From the NCBI RefSeq assembly GCF_003112515.1, contig NZ_BEVZ01000003.1, positions 310,001 through 374,000 on the forward strand: a DNA stretch of 64,000 nt, read 5' to 3'. Each line of letters starts with the position of its first letter. The stretch's first letter is position 1. This document shows, in pieces, positions 24,466-32,693 of this stretch. Below the pieces are notes generated by a model. The model was not told the origin of the DNA, ran no database searches, and saw nothing but the letters and a program-made list of their open reading frames with translations. Source of the stretch: Streptomyces fragilis (GTDB lineage Bacteria > Actinomycetota > Actinomycetes > Streptomycetales > Streptomycetaceae). The position numbers were made by a program, and so were the translations under genes.

Positions 24466-25065
24466 GTGTCCGTACTTCCCCTGGTGTTCACCAGCGGCTG
24501 GGCCAGCGGCGTCAACGCCTACGCGGTGGTGTTCCTGCTCGGCCTGTTCGGCGCGGCCGGACTGACCGAGGAGGTGCCGCAGGCGCTGCAGCGGACCGAC
24601 GTCCTGGTGGCGGCCGGGGTGCTCTTCCTCTGCGAGGCCGTGGCCGACAAGATCCCCTACCTGGACTCGGTGTGGGACGCCGTCCACACGGTGGTGCGGC
24701 CGCTGGCCGGAGCGGTGGTGGGGGCGCTGCTCGCCGGGCAGAGCGGGTCGCTGCCCGAGCTCGCGGCCGGAGCGGTCGGAGGCTCGACCGCGCTGATCAG
24801 CCACCTGGTGAAGGCCGGCACGCGGATGGCGGTCAACACCTCGCCCGAACCGTTCAGCAACGTGCTGGTGAGCGTCGCGGAGGACCTCGGCGTGGCGGGC
24901 GTGGTGACCCTCGCGATCTTCCACCCGGTGGCCGCGGCGATCATCGCGGGCGCCCTGCTGCTCGCCGGCCTGGTCGCGGTCCTGCTCCTCGCCTCCCGCA
25001 TCCGCCGCTACCTCCGCCGCCGCGCCCAACGCCGCGAGGAACGCCGCCGGGCCGCCCGCCTCTGA
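24466..25065 (+). CDS. DUF4126 membrane protein
   Basis: This 199-residue protein starts at GTG 24466 (SVLPLVFTSGWASGVNAYAV). It has four to five hydrophobic segments and a strongly basic C-terminus (RRYLRRRAQRREERRRAARL). The GWASGVNAY and DKIPYLDSVWDAVHTVVRP segments match DUF4126. The family's function is unknown. The gene stands alone, with a palindromic site in its promoter and a probably leaderless mRNA. Confidence 0.88.
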   Translation: MSVLPLVFTSGWASGVNAYAVVFLLGLFGAAGLTEEVPQALQRTDVLVAAGVLFLCEAVADKIPYLDSVWDAVHTVVRPLAGAVVGALLAGQSGSLPELAAGAVGGSTALISHLVKAGTRMAVNTSPEPFSNVLVSVAEDLGVAGVVTLAIFHPVAAAIIAGALLLAGLVAVLLLASRIRRYLRRRAQRREERRRAARL

Positions 25066-25189
25066 GCCCGGGGAGCCACGCGCCCCGAGGCGAGGCGGAG
25101 CAGGGCCCGGAACGGGAGCGGACCGGGCGTCCGACCCGGCCCCCGGGCCTCACCTCGTCCGCCTCACCCCGCCCGTCTCAGCCCCCGCC

Positions 25190-27562
25190 TCACCCCGTCC
25201 GTTTCGCGAGACGTGACCGCCACGCCTTCGACGTCCACGCCCCCGAGGCCCACACCCCCGAGACGCGCCGGCGCAGGCGGGCCACCGCGCGTGCCGCCGA
25301 GCGGGGGGCGAGGGTGGCGCGCAGGCGCGCGGGACCGGTCGCCGCGGCACGCAGCGCCTCCACCACCGCCCGGGCGTCGGCGGCCGTCCCCGGCACCGCC
25401 TCGGCCCGCGGCGCGTAGAGCACCCGCTCGACCGCCGTGGCCACCCGGTGCACCGCGTCCGTCCTCGGCCCGTCCAGCCCGCCCACCCGCGCGATGCGCT
25501 CCGCCGCCCGGCGCGGCGTGAGCGAGTCGTCCGGGACGGTGCCGAGGTCCCAGGCGGTGTCCGTGACCTCGCGCCACAGCCGCAGCGTGTGCGGGGCCAC
25601 GTCCGCCCCGCCCCGCGACGGAGGCCCGAGCCGTCGCCTGCGCACCCGCGTGCGCCACAGCATCGGCGACAGCGGCGCCAGCACGACGACGAGTGCGACC
25701 AGCGACCACAGCAGGACCTGGGGCCAGCGGGGTCCGCCGCCGCCTGCGGCCGCCGCCGGCTCGTCCTCGTCCGGGCAGGCGTCCAGACGTCTCCGCTCCG
25801 GCGTGCAGCTCTCGCTGCTGGACGGCTTCGGCTTCGGCGCCGTCAGCTCGTCGTCCTCGGCAGCAGCCGAGGGCGTCGGCGTCGCACCGCCCGGCGTGGT
25901 CTCGGGCCGCGTGTAGTCCGGGACCGTGCCCCGCGTCGGCGTGGGCTCGAACCGGGTCCACCCCACGCCCTCGAAGTACAGCTCGGGCCAGGCGTGGGCG
26001 TCCCGGAGGTTCACCTCCATGCTCCCGTCGCCCCGCTCGGCGCCCGGTGCGAAGCCGACCGCGACCCGCGCCGGTATGCCCAGCGAACGCGCCATGGCGG
26101 CCATCGCGAAGGAGAAGTGGACGCAGAAGCCCTGGCGGGCTTCCAGGAACCGGGCGATCGCGTCCGGGTCCTCGCCCAGCTCGACCTCGGTGTCGTAGGT
26201 GAAGCCACCGGTGACCGAGAACCAGTCCTGCAGCGCGACCGCCTGCTCGTAGGCGTTGCCCGCGTCCTCGGTGACCGCGCGCGCCGTCTCGCCGACCTCG
26301 TCGGGCAGGGTCGACGGGAGATCGGTGAAGTTCCGCAGCTCGGGACCCGGCGCCGGGGCGGAGGCCAGCTGCTCGCGCGTGGGCAGGACCTCCAGGCTGG
26401 AGACCTCCCAGGTCTCGCCCTCCGTGGTGGCTCCGGCGTCGGCGCTGACGGTCAGGTTCAGCGGGTCGAGCCGCCACCGGCCGAGCGCCTCGGCCCAGGT
26501 GGCCGGGTAGGGCATCGGCAGGTGCCGCTGCTCGTACCAGTCGGCGGCCGTGATCCGGCTGGTCACCTCCTTGCGCCGCACCTGCGCGCCCAGGCCCGGC
26601 GGGTCGGGGAAGCGCGGAGGGAGCAGCACGGTCCGCCGCGGCGAGGCCTTCCAGGTGGTGCCGTCGAACTCGTCCAGGGAGACGATCCGCAGGTACATGT
26701 CGCCCGCTCGCCGCGACGTGGTGCGCACGGTCAGCACGGTGCGGTCGTCGGAGTCGTTGAGGTTGTCGCGCAGCGCGACCAGCAGGTCCACCGAGTTGCC
26801 GTTGCCGCGCCCCCCGGTCCCCGTGCCGCTGCCCGAGCCCAGGCCGCCCACCAGGCTGGTGCCCAGCGAGGGGAGCGCGGCCGGGGCCAGCAGCGCGACC
26901 CCCAGCGCGGCCGCCCCGATCCTGCGCCCGGTCCGCTGCCCGCCGCCCCGCGAGGCCGCTCCGGCCCCGCCGAAGGTGCGGCCCCACCGGGTGAGCCGCT
27001 CCCGGCCGTCGGCCAGCAGCAGCACCAGATAGCCGACCGCCGCCGCGCCGAACGCGAACGCTCCGGCGCCGCCCTCCTCGGCGAGGCCCGCGGCCACCGA
27101 GTACAGCGCCAGCAGGGGCAGTCCGGCCGGGGCGGCCAGCGCGTAGGTCACCGCCAGGGTGTCCACCAGCACCGCGATCAGCAGCACGCCACCGACCAGC
27201 AGCAGCCCGATGCCGTCGGTCAGCGGCGCCGGGTTCGCGTACTCGGTGACGTCCACCAGCCCCTGCCGCGCCAGGGCCGCCAGGCGCGCCACCGCCCCGG
27301 GGCCCGGCAGCAGCCAGGCCACCGCCTGCTCCCGGGCGAAGAAGAAGGACAACAGGGCCACGGCCGCCACCAGTTCGACGGCGACCACCGTCGGCCGGGG
27401 CGCGGAGAACCGCCGGGCCGCCGCGCCCACGCCCGCCAGCAGGGCGACCGCGATGACGGCCCGCGTGTACCAGGTGCCGTCCTCGGTGAGCGGTATCAGC
27501 GCCATGGCCGTCAGCAGCGTCGCCGCCGCGGCGGCCAGCGTCGTCCTCGTCCGCACGCTCAT
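25190..27562 (-). CDS. DUF3488/transglutaminase-like membrane protein
   Basis: A 790-residue protein. The N-terminal about 230 residues contain several membrane segments (DUF3488/TgpA N-terminal domain). The external transglutaminase-like domain carries the catalytic Cys480 in RQGFCVHFSFAMA and His523 in RDAHAWPELYFEG. A further membrane segment at about 620-640 precedes a cytoplasmic C-terminal domain. Members accompany MoxR AAA+ and DUF58 proteins, as here, and are thought to act on envelope or peptidoglycan proteins. The start ATG 27562 overlaps the DUF58 stop by 4 bp. It is the third gene of the operon. Confidence 0.93.
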   Translation of the reverse strand: MSVRTRTTLAAAAATLLTAMALIPLTEDGTWYTRAVIAVALLAGVGAAARRFSAPRPTVVAVELVAAVALLSFFFAREQAVAWLLPGPGAVARLAALARQGLVDVTEYANPAPLTDGIGLLLVGGVLLIAVLVDTLAVTYALAAPAGLPLLALYSVAAGLAEEGGAGAFAFGAAAVGYLVLLLADGRERLTRWGRTFGGAGAASRGGGQRTGRRIGAAALGVALLAPAALPSLGTSLVGGLGSGSGTGTGGRGNGNSVDLLVALRDNLNDSDDRTVLTVRTTSRRAGDMYLRIVSLDEFDGTTWKASPRRTVLLPPRFPDPPGLGAQVRRKEVTSRITAADWYEQRHLPMPYPATWAEALGRWRLDPLNLTVSADAGATTEGETWEVSSLEVLPTREQLASAPAPGPELRNFTDLPSTLPDEVGETARAVTEDAGNAYEQAVALQDWFSVTGGFTYDTEVELGEDPDAIARFLEARQGFCVHFSFAMAAMARSLGIPARVAVGFAPGAERGDGSMEVNLRDAHAWPELYFEGVGWTRFEPTPTRGTVPDYTRPETTPGGATPTPSAAAEDDELTAPKPKPSSSESCTPERRRLDACPDEDEPAAAAGGGGPRWPQVLLWSLVALVVVLAPLSPMLWRTRVRRRRLGPPSRGGADVAPHTLRLWREVTDTAWDLGTVPDDSLTPRRAAERIARVGGLDGPRTDAVHRVATAVERVLYAPRAEAVPGTAADARAVVEALRAAATGPARLRATLAPRSAARAVARLRRRVSGVWASGAWTSKAWRSRLAKRTG

Positions 27563-28905
27563 CGCCGCTCACCGCCGTCCACGAGCCCCGCCCGCTGCTG
27601 GTCCGCCTGCCGCCACACGGCTGCCATCGAGGCTCCGCGCGGCGCCCGCACCACCGTCCAGCCCGCCTCGCGCAGCACCCGCTCGGCGTCCGGCGGCGCG
27701 ACGGCCGCCCCGGCGCCCACCGGGAAGTCCGGCTCGGCGTCGTCCTCGTCCTCCGGGAGGAAGGCGAGGGCGCCACCGGTGCGGTGCCGCATCCGGGCGA
27801 CGGTGCGCGCCTGTTCCTCGTCGAGCGCGCCCAGGAACGCCACCAGCAGTCCGTCGCCGCTGCGGCGCAGCACCTCCTGCGCGGGCGTCAGATCCTCGCC
27901 GTCGGAGTGGCCGATCACCGACAGGGTGTCCATCAGCAGGCCCGCCGCCTCCGCCGTCCCGGCGCCGGCGCCCCCGGAGGCGGCCCCCGCCTCACCCGGC
28001 ACCTGGCTCCCGGCGTCGGTCAGCAGCCGCACCGAGTACCCCCGCTGCAGCATGTGCGTGAGCACGGAGGCCGCGCCGGACACCGCCCACTCGAACGCCG
28101 AACCCGGCCCGGCGCCCAGGTAGGCCGCCCGCCGGGTGTCCAGCAGCACCGTGCACCGGGCGCGGTGCGGCTGCTCCTCCCGCCGGACCATCAGCTCGCC
28201 GTACCGCGCGGTGGAGCGCCAGTGGACCCGGCGCAGGTCGTCGCCGTACCGGTAACCGCGCGGCAGCACGTCGTCCTCGCCGGCCACCGCCATGGAACGC
28301 TGCCGCCCGTCGCCGAACCCCAGGGCCCCGCGGCCCAGCCGCACCGGCGGCAGCGCCTCTACCCGCGGCACCACCGTCAGCATGTCGTGCGCGGCGAACG
28401 AGCGGGTCAGCTCGCACATCCCGAACGGGTCCGCCACCCGCAGCTCCAGGGGACCCAGCGGATAGCGGCCGCGCAGGTCGGAGCGGACCCGGTAGGACAC
28501 CTCGCGGTGCCCGCCCGGCTCGATGCGGTCCAGCACGAACCGGGGCCGGGGCCCCAGCACGTACGGCACCCGGTCCTGCAGCATCAGCAGCCCGGTGGGC
28601 AGCCGGGAGACGTTGTCCACCCGCAGCCGCACCCGCGCCTCGGCACCCGTCGGCACCCGCGCCGGCGTCAGCCCGCGCGAGGACGTCACCCGGTGCCGGG
28701 TCCGGTGCACGGCGACGGCGCACAGCAGCGGCAGCGCCGCCAGCAGCAGCCCCACCCGCAGCAGGTCCTGCTGCCCCAGCACGTACGCGCACACCCCCGC
28801 CGAGACCCCCGCGGCGAGGAACGAACGCCCCCGGGTGGTCAGCCCCGCCAGCGCCACCCGCATCCCGCCCGGGCCGCGCGCGGCCCGCCGGCCCCCCGGC
28901 TCCAT
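27559..28905 (-). CDS. DUF58 domain protein
   Basis: A 448-residue protein. ATG 28905 shares a base with the MoxR stop (TGATG), and an ATG at 28863 is an alternative start. Two hydrophobic segments near the N-terminus (about residues 20-60) are followed by an extended region and the DUF58 core, RGYRYGDDLRRVHWRSTAR, which resembles a MIDAS-like von Willebrand fold. DUF58 proteins work with MoxR AAA+ ATPases, probably in assembling or maturing a protein complex. Both start and stop overlap neighbouring genes, showing tight translational coupling. Confidence 0.92.
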   Translation of the reverse strand: MEPGGRRAARGPGGMRVALAGLTTRGRSFLAAGVSAGVCAYVLGQQDLLRVGLLLAALPLLCAVAVHRTRHRVTSSRGLTPARVPTGAEARVRLRVDNVSRLPTGLLMLQDRVPYVLGPRPRFVLDRIEPGGHREVSYRVRSDLRGRYPLGPLELRVADPFGMCELTRSFAAHDMLTVVPRVEALPPVRLGRGALGFGDGRQRSMAVAGEDDVLPRGYRYGDDLRRVHWRSTARYGELMVRREEQPHRARCTVLLDTRRAAYLGAGPGSAFEWAVSGAASVLTHMLQRGYSVRLLTDAGSQVPGEAGAASGGAGAGTAEAAGLLMDTLSVIGHSDGEDLTPAQEVLRRSGDGLLVAFLGALDEEQARTVARMRHRTGGALAFLPEDEDDAEPDFPVGAGAAVAPPDAERVLREAGWTVVRAPRGASMAAVWRQADQQRAGLVDGGERR

Positions 28906-29888
28906 CACAGGCCCCGCACGCCCGGCGCGGCGGGAACCGGAGTGTGCGCCAGGATCTCCCGCACCACCGCCTCCGCCGTCCGCCCGGCCAGCTGGGCCTG
29001 GGCGTTGGGCAGCAGACGGTGGGCCAGCACCGCCTCGGTCAACGCCTGCACGTCGTCCGGGAGCGCGAACTCCCGCCCGGCCAGCGCCGCCGCGGCCTTC
29101 GCCGCGCGCAGCAGGTGCAGCGTGGCGCGCGGCGAGGCGCCCAGTCTCAGGTCCGGGTGGACGCGGGTGGCCGCGACCAGCTGCACCGCGTAGCGGCGGA
29201 CCGCCTCCGAGACGTGCACCTCGCGGACCGCCTCGATCAGCTTCACGACGTCGTGCGCGTGCGCCACCGGCTGCAGGTCCTCCAGCGGCGGCGCCCCGCC
29301 GTGCACGTCCAGCATCCGCAGTTCGGCCTCCGCGCTCGGATAGCCGACGGAGACACGGGCCATGAACCGGTCCCGCTGCGCCTCCGGCAGGGGATAGGTG
29401 CCCTCCATCTCGACCGGGTTCTGGGTGGCCACCACCATGAACGGGCTGGGCAGCGGATGGGTCTGGCCGTCGATGGTGACCTGCCGCTCCTCCATGGACT
29501 CCAGCAGCGCCGACTGCGTCTTGGGGGAGGCCCGGTTGATCTCGTCGCCGATCACCATCTGGGAGAAGATCGCACCCGGCTTGAACTCGAAGTCCCGCCG
29601 CTGCTGGTCCCAGATGGAGACGCCGGTGATGTCCGACGGCAGCAGGTCCGGGGTGAACTGGATGCGCCGCACCGAGCAGTCCACCGAACGGGCCAGCGCC
29701 TTGGCGAGCATCGTCTTGCCGACGCCGGGCACGTCCTCGATCAGCAGGTGACCCTCGGCGAGCAGCACCGTCAGCGCCAGCCGCACGACGTCCGGTTTGC
29801 CCTCGATCACCCGCTCCACCGCGCCGCGAATCCGCTCCGTCGTCGCGGTCAGATCGGAAAGGTTCCCTCGGTCGTCGTACGTCGTCAC
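28905..29888 (-). CDS. MoxR-family AAA+ ATPase
   Basis: This 327-residue ATPase starts at GTG 29888 (TTYDDRGNLSDL), matching family N-termini and preceded by GGGGG. A TTG at 29909 is less likely. Walker A is GVGKT at 55-59, Walker B ends with Asp115-Glu116 (IGDEINRA), and sensor 1 is VVATQNPVEMEGTYPLPEAQ. MoxR ATPases act as chaperones for partner proteins such as the adjacent DUF58 and transglutaminase-like proteins. It is the first gene of the three-gene operon and faces the carbonic anhydrase gene across about 270 bp. Confidence 0.95.
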   Translation of the reverse strand: MTTYDDRGNLSDLTATTERIRGAVERVIEGKPDVVRLALTVLLAEGHLLIEDVPGVGKTMLAKALARSVDCSVRRIQFTPDLLPSDITGVSIWDQQRRDFEFKPGAIFSQMVIGDEINRASPKTQSALLESMEERQVTIDGQTHPLPSPFMVVATQNPVEMEGTYPLPEAQRDRFMARVSVGYPSAEAELRMLDVHGGAPPLEDLQPVAHAHDVVKLIEAVREVHVSEAVRRYAVQLVAATRVHPDLRLGASPRATLHLLRAAKAAAALAGREFALPDDVQALTEAVLAHRLLPNAQAQLAGRTAEAVVREILAHTPVPAAPGVRGL

Positions 29889-30158
29889 CCCGGCCCCCTT
29901 CGGCCCCAATGTCGTGTCCCCTGAGCAACGGCCGGTTCCCGTGCCCCCGTCCGCATTCTTGTTCGCCGGAGTCCTGCCTGTCAGGGCCTGTGGACAAGAC
30001 CGGTCCGGACCAGGGGCGGCCTGTGGACAACTCGGGCGACTTTCGCAGGATTTGCCACCCGTACGGGGGACGCCGAACGCCCGGCCCGGGAAGGATCCCG
30101 GACCGGGCGCTGCGGAAACACGGAGGCACGGGGCGGACGGGACGCCCGCACCGGGCCG

Positions 30159-30710
30159 TCAGGCGGCGTCGATCTCCCGCAGCAGACCCGTCTTCACGTC
30201 GAAGACGAAGCCGCGGACGTCGTCGGTGTGGAGCAGGAACGGCGAGGTGCGCACCTTCTGCATGGACTGCCGGACGTCCTGGTCGACGTCGCGGAAGGCC
30301 TCCACCGCCCAGGTCGGACGCTGGCCGACCTCCAGTTCCAGCTCGTGCCGGAACTCCTCGGTCAGGGACTCCAGGCCGCAGCCGGTGTGGTGGATCAGCA
30401 CGATGCTGCGGGTGCCCAGGGCGCGCTGGCTGATGGTCAGGGAGCGGATCACGTCGTCGGTGACCACGCCGCCCGCGTTGCGGATGGTGTGGCAGTCGCC
30501 CAGGTCGAGACCGAGCGCCGCGTGCAGGTCGAGGCGCGCGTCCATGCACGCGACGACTGCCACGCGCAGCACCGGACGGGCGTCCATTCCGGGGTCGGTG
30601 AAGGCCGCGGCGTAGTTCTGGTTCGCCTCGACCAGGCGGTCGGTCACGGAGCCGGAGGTGTCGGCACCGGGGGAGGGGGCGGCGGAGCCGGCGGAAGCAG
30701 AAGTCGACAT
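30159..30710 (-). CDS. beta-class carbonic anhydrase
   Basis: A 183-residue zinc enzyme interconverting CO2 and bicarbonate in the cytoplasm. The zinc ligands and active-site pair are visible in VVACMDARLDL (Cys, with the Asp-Arg dyad) and HHTGCGLE (His, Cys). The ATG at 30710 is chosen for lack of a better site. The first about 20 residues are Ser/Ala-rich and weakly conserved, so an internal GTG before TDRLVEANQ is possible. It is divergent from rsmH and is the gene immediately upstream of the dcw cluster. Confidence 0.9.
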   Translation of the reverse strand: MSTSASAGSAAPSPGADTSGSVTDRLVEANQNYAAAFTDPGMDARPVLRVAVVACMDARLDLHAALGLDLGDCHTIRNAGGVVTDDVIRSLTISQRALGTRSIVLIHHTGCGLESLTEEFRHELELEVGQRPTWAVEAFRDVDQDVRQSMQKVRTSPFLLHTDDVRGFVFDVKTGLLREIDAA

Positions 30711-30885
30711 GAGGAAGACGTTACTGGCCACTTCCCGCCCCGACACTTGCGGAAGGGGACAAACGGAACCGTCGATCTTCTGTGTGAGGTAACCCACAGG
30801 GGTGGAGTGCACTGCGCCGCACGGGTGATTCCTGTAGGGCGGGGACGGCCCCGCCCCTCCGCTGGACGACGCGCAGGGCAGTTGA

Positions 30886-30913
30886 TTGACCGGCAGACAG
30901 GGTGGACTAAAGT
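30886..30913 (+). promoter_or_regulatory. vegetative-type promoter of the dcw cluster
   Basis: TTGACC at 30886-30891 and TAAAGT at 30908-30913 are separated by 16 bases, a good match to the HrdB consensus. It lies about 225 bp before the rsmH start, giving a long 5' leader. The 428 bp between the carbonic anhydrase gene and rsmH hold no gene; notably no mraZ is present. Confidence 0.6.
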
Positions 30914-31138
30914 GACGCGAAGCGGGAGGCGGGACACGCCACGCCCTCCCCGCTGGACCGAATTCCGGAGAACCCGGGCCGAGGACGCCCGGGACCTCCC
31001 CACGTGCGCGGCGCGTACGTGCGGCTCGGCCTCCTCCCGCTCCCGGCCGGCCGACGCTCCTGGCGCCGGCAGGCCTCCCCTTCGCGGGCGGGCGGGGACC
31101 CGGTTGCGCGTATCGCCACGCGGACCTGAGAGGGCCCC

Positions 31139-32104
31139 TTGAGCGAGAGCCGACATGTCCCTGTGATGCTCCGGCGGTGCCTGGACCTCCTGGCGCCCGC
31201 CCTGGAGCGGCCGGGAGCGGTCGTGGTCGACTGCACCCTCGGCCTCGGCGGGCACAGCGAGGCCATGCTCACCCGGTTCCCCGAGGTCCGGCTGATCGGC
31301 CTGGACCGCGACAAGGAGGCGCTGCGCCTGTCCGGCGAGCGGCTCGCCCCCTTCGGCGAGCGCGCCACCCTGGTGCACGCCGTCTACGACGAGCTCCCCG
31401 AGGTCCTCGACCGCCTCGGCATCCCCCGCGTGCACGGCGTCCAGGGCGTCCTCTTCGACCTCGGCGTCTCCTCCATGCAGCTGGACGAGGCCGACCGGGG
31501 CTTCGCCTACGCCCAGGACGCCCCCCTGGACATGCGCATGGACCAGAGCACCGGCATCAGCGCCGCCGAGGTCCTCAACACCTACCCGCCGGGCGAACTG
31601 GTGCGGATCCTGCGCGCGTACGGCGAGGAGAAGCAGGCCAAGCGGATCGTCTCCGCCGTGGTGCGCGAGCGCCAGAGGGAGCCGTTCACCAACAGCGCCC
31701 GGCTGGTCCAGCTGATCCGCGACGCCCTGCCGCAGGCCGCCAAACGCACCGGCGGCAACCCCGCCAAGCGGACCTTCCAGGCCCTGCGCATCGAGGTCAA
31801 CGGCGAGCTGAGCGTCCTGGAGCGGGCGATCCCCGCCGCGGTGAAGGCCCTCGCCGTCGGCGGCCGGATCGGCGTGCTGTCGTACCACTCGCTGGAGGAC
31901 CGGCTGGTCAAGCAGGTCTTCGCGGCCGGCGCCGCCTCCACGGCACCGCCCGGACTGCCGGTCGTCCCCGAGGAGTACCAGCCCCGGCTGAAGCTGCTCA
32001 CCCGCGGGGCCGAGCTGCCCACCGAGGAGGAGATCGCCGAGAACCGGCGGGCCGCCCCGGCCCGGTTCCGCGGGGCGGAGCGCGTCAGGGAGGACGTCAA
32101 GTGA
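31139..32104 (+). CDS. rsmH: 16S rRNA m4C1402 methyltransferase RsmH
   Basis: This 321-residue SAM enzyme methylates N4 of C1402 in 16S rRNA. Motifs include [51 protein letters not shown] and [10 protein letters not shown], then [13 protein letters not shown]. The start is a TTG at 31139, placed by GAGAGGG five bases upstream and by the conserved N-terminus. It is the first gene of the dcw cluster, as in most bacteria, and ftsL follows after 25 bp. Confidence 0.95.
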   Translation: MSESRHVPVMLRRCLDLLAPALERPGAVVVDCTLGLGGHSEAMLTRFPEVRLIGLDRDKEALRLSGERLAPFGERATLVHAVYDELPEVLDRLGIPRVHGVQGVLFDLGVSSMQLDEADRGFAYAQDAPLDMRMDQSTGISAAEVLNTYPPGELVRILRAYGEEKQAKRIVSAVVRERQREPFTNSARLVQLIRDALPQAAKRTGGNPAKRTFQALRIEVNGELSVLERAIPAAVKALAVGGRIGVLSYHSLEDRLVKQVFAAGAASTAPPGLPVVPEEYQPRLKLLTRGAELPTEEEIAENRRAAPARFRGAERVREDVK

Positions 32105-32129
32105 CCACCGAGGGCCAGGGGGAGGTCGG

Positions 32130-32693
32130 ATGAGCGGGAAACCGCAGCTGCGGGGACGCGCCGCACGGCTGGCGGCGCTGCTGCCCACCCGGGGCAGCCA
32201 GGCCGCCCGCACGCCGTTCGTGCTGCTGGTGGTCGCCCTGCTGGGCGGCGGGCTGATCACCCTGCTGCTGCTCAACTCGGCGCTCAGCGAGGGCTCGTTC
32301 CGCCTCTCCGACCTGCGCCGCGAGACCAAGGCCCTGACCGACGACGAGCAGGCCCTGCAGCGCGACGTCGACGCCCACGCGGCGCCCGACGCGCTGGCCC
32401 GCCGCGCCCAGGAACTCGGCATGGTCCCCGGCGGCGACCCCGCCTTCCTGCAGCCCGACGGCACCGTCCGCGGCAGGCCGCAGGCCGCCACCGGCATCCC
32501 CTCGCCGCCCGCCCAGGCCTCGCCGTCCGTCTCCGCGACGGCGGCCGCCACCCCGGTCTCCCCCTCCGGCAGCGGGGAACCGGCGGCCTCCGGCCCGGCG
32601 TCCCCCACCGCGCCGGGAGCCGCGGCCGGGGCGGCCACGTCCTCCCCGGACGCCGCCTCCACCGACCCGAGTTCTCTTACCCCCGGCAGGTGA
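32130..32693 (+). CDS. ftsL: cell division protein FtsL
   Basis: A 187-residue single-pass membrane protein. ATG 32130 follows GGGGGAGG. A basic cytoplasmic N-terminus and one membrane segment (residues about 28-50) precede an external coiled-coil-like region (SDLRRETKALTDDEQALQRD) and a long Ser/Pro/Ala tail that may span the wall. FtsL forms the FtsQLB subcomplex that activates FtsWI at the septum. The call relies on position between rsmH and ftsI plus topology, since FtsL sequence is poorly conserved. The 4-bp overlap with ftsI indicates coupling. Confidence 0.88.
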   Translation: MSGKPQLRGRAARLAALLPTRGSQAARTPFVLLVVALLGGGLITLLLLNSALSEGSFRLSDLRRETKALTDDEQALQRDVDAHAAPDALARRAQELGMVPGGDPAFLQPDGTVRGRPQAATGIPSPPAQASPSVSATAAATPVSPSGSGEPAASGPASPTAPGAAAGAATSSPDAASTDPSSLTPGR

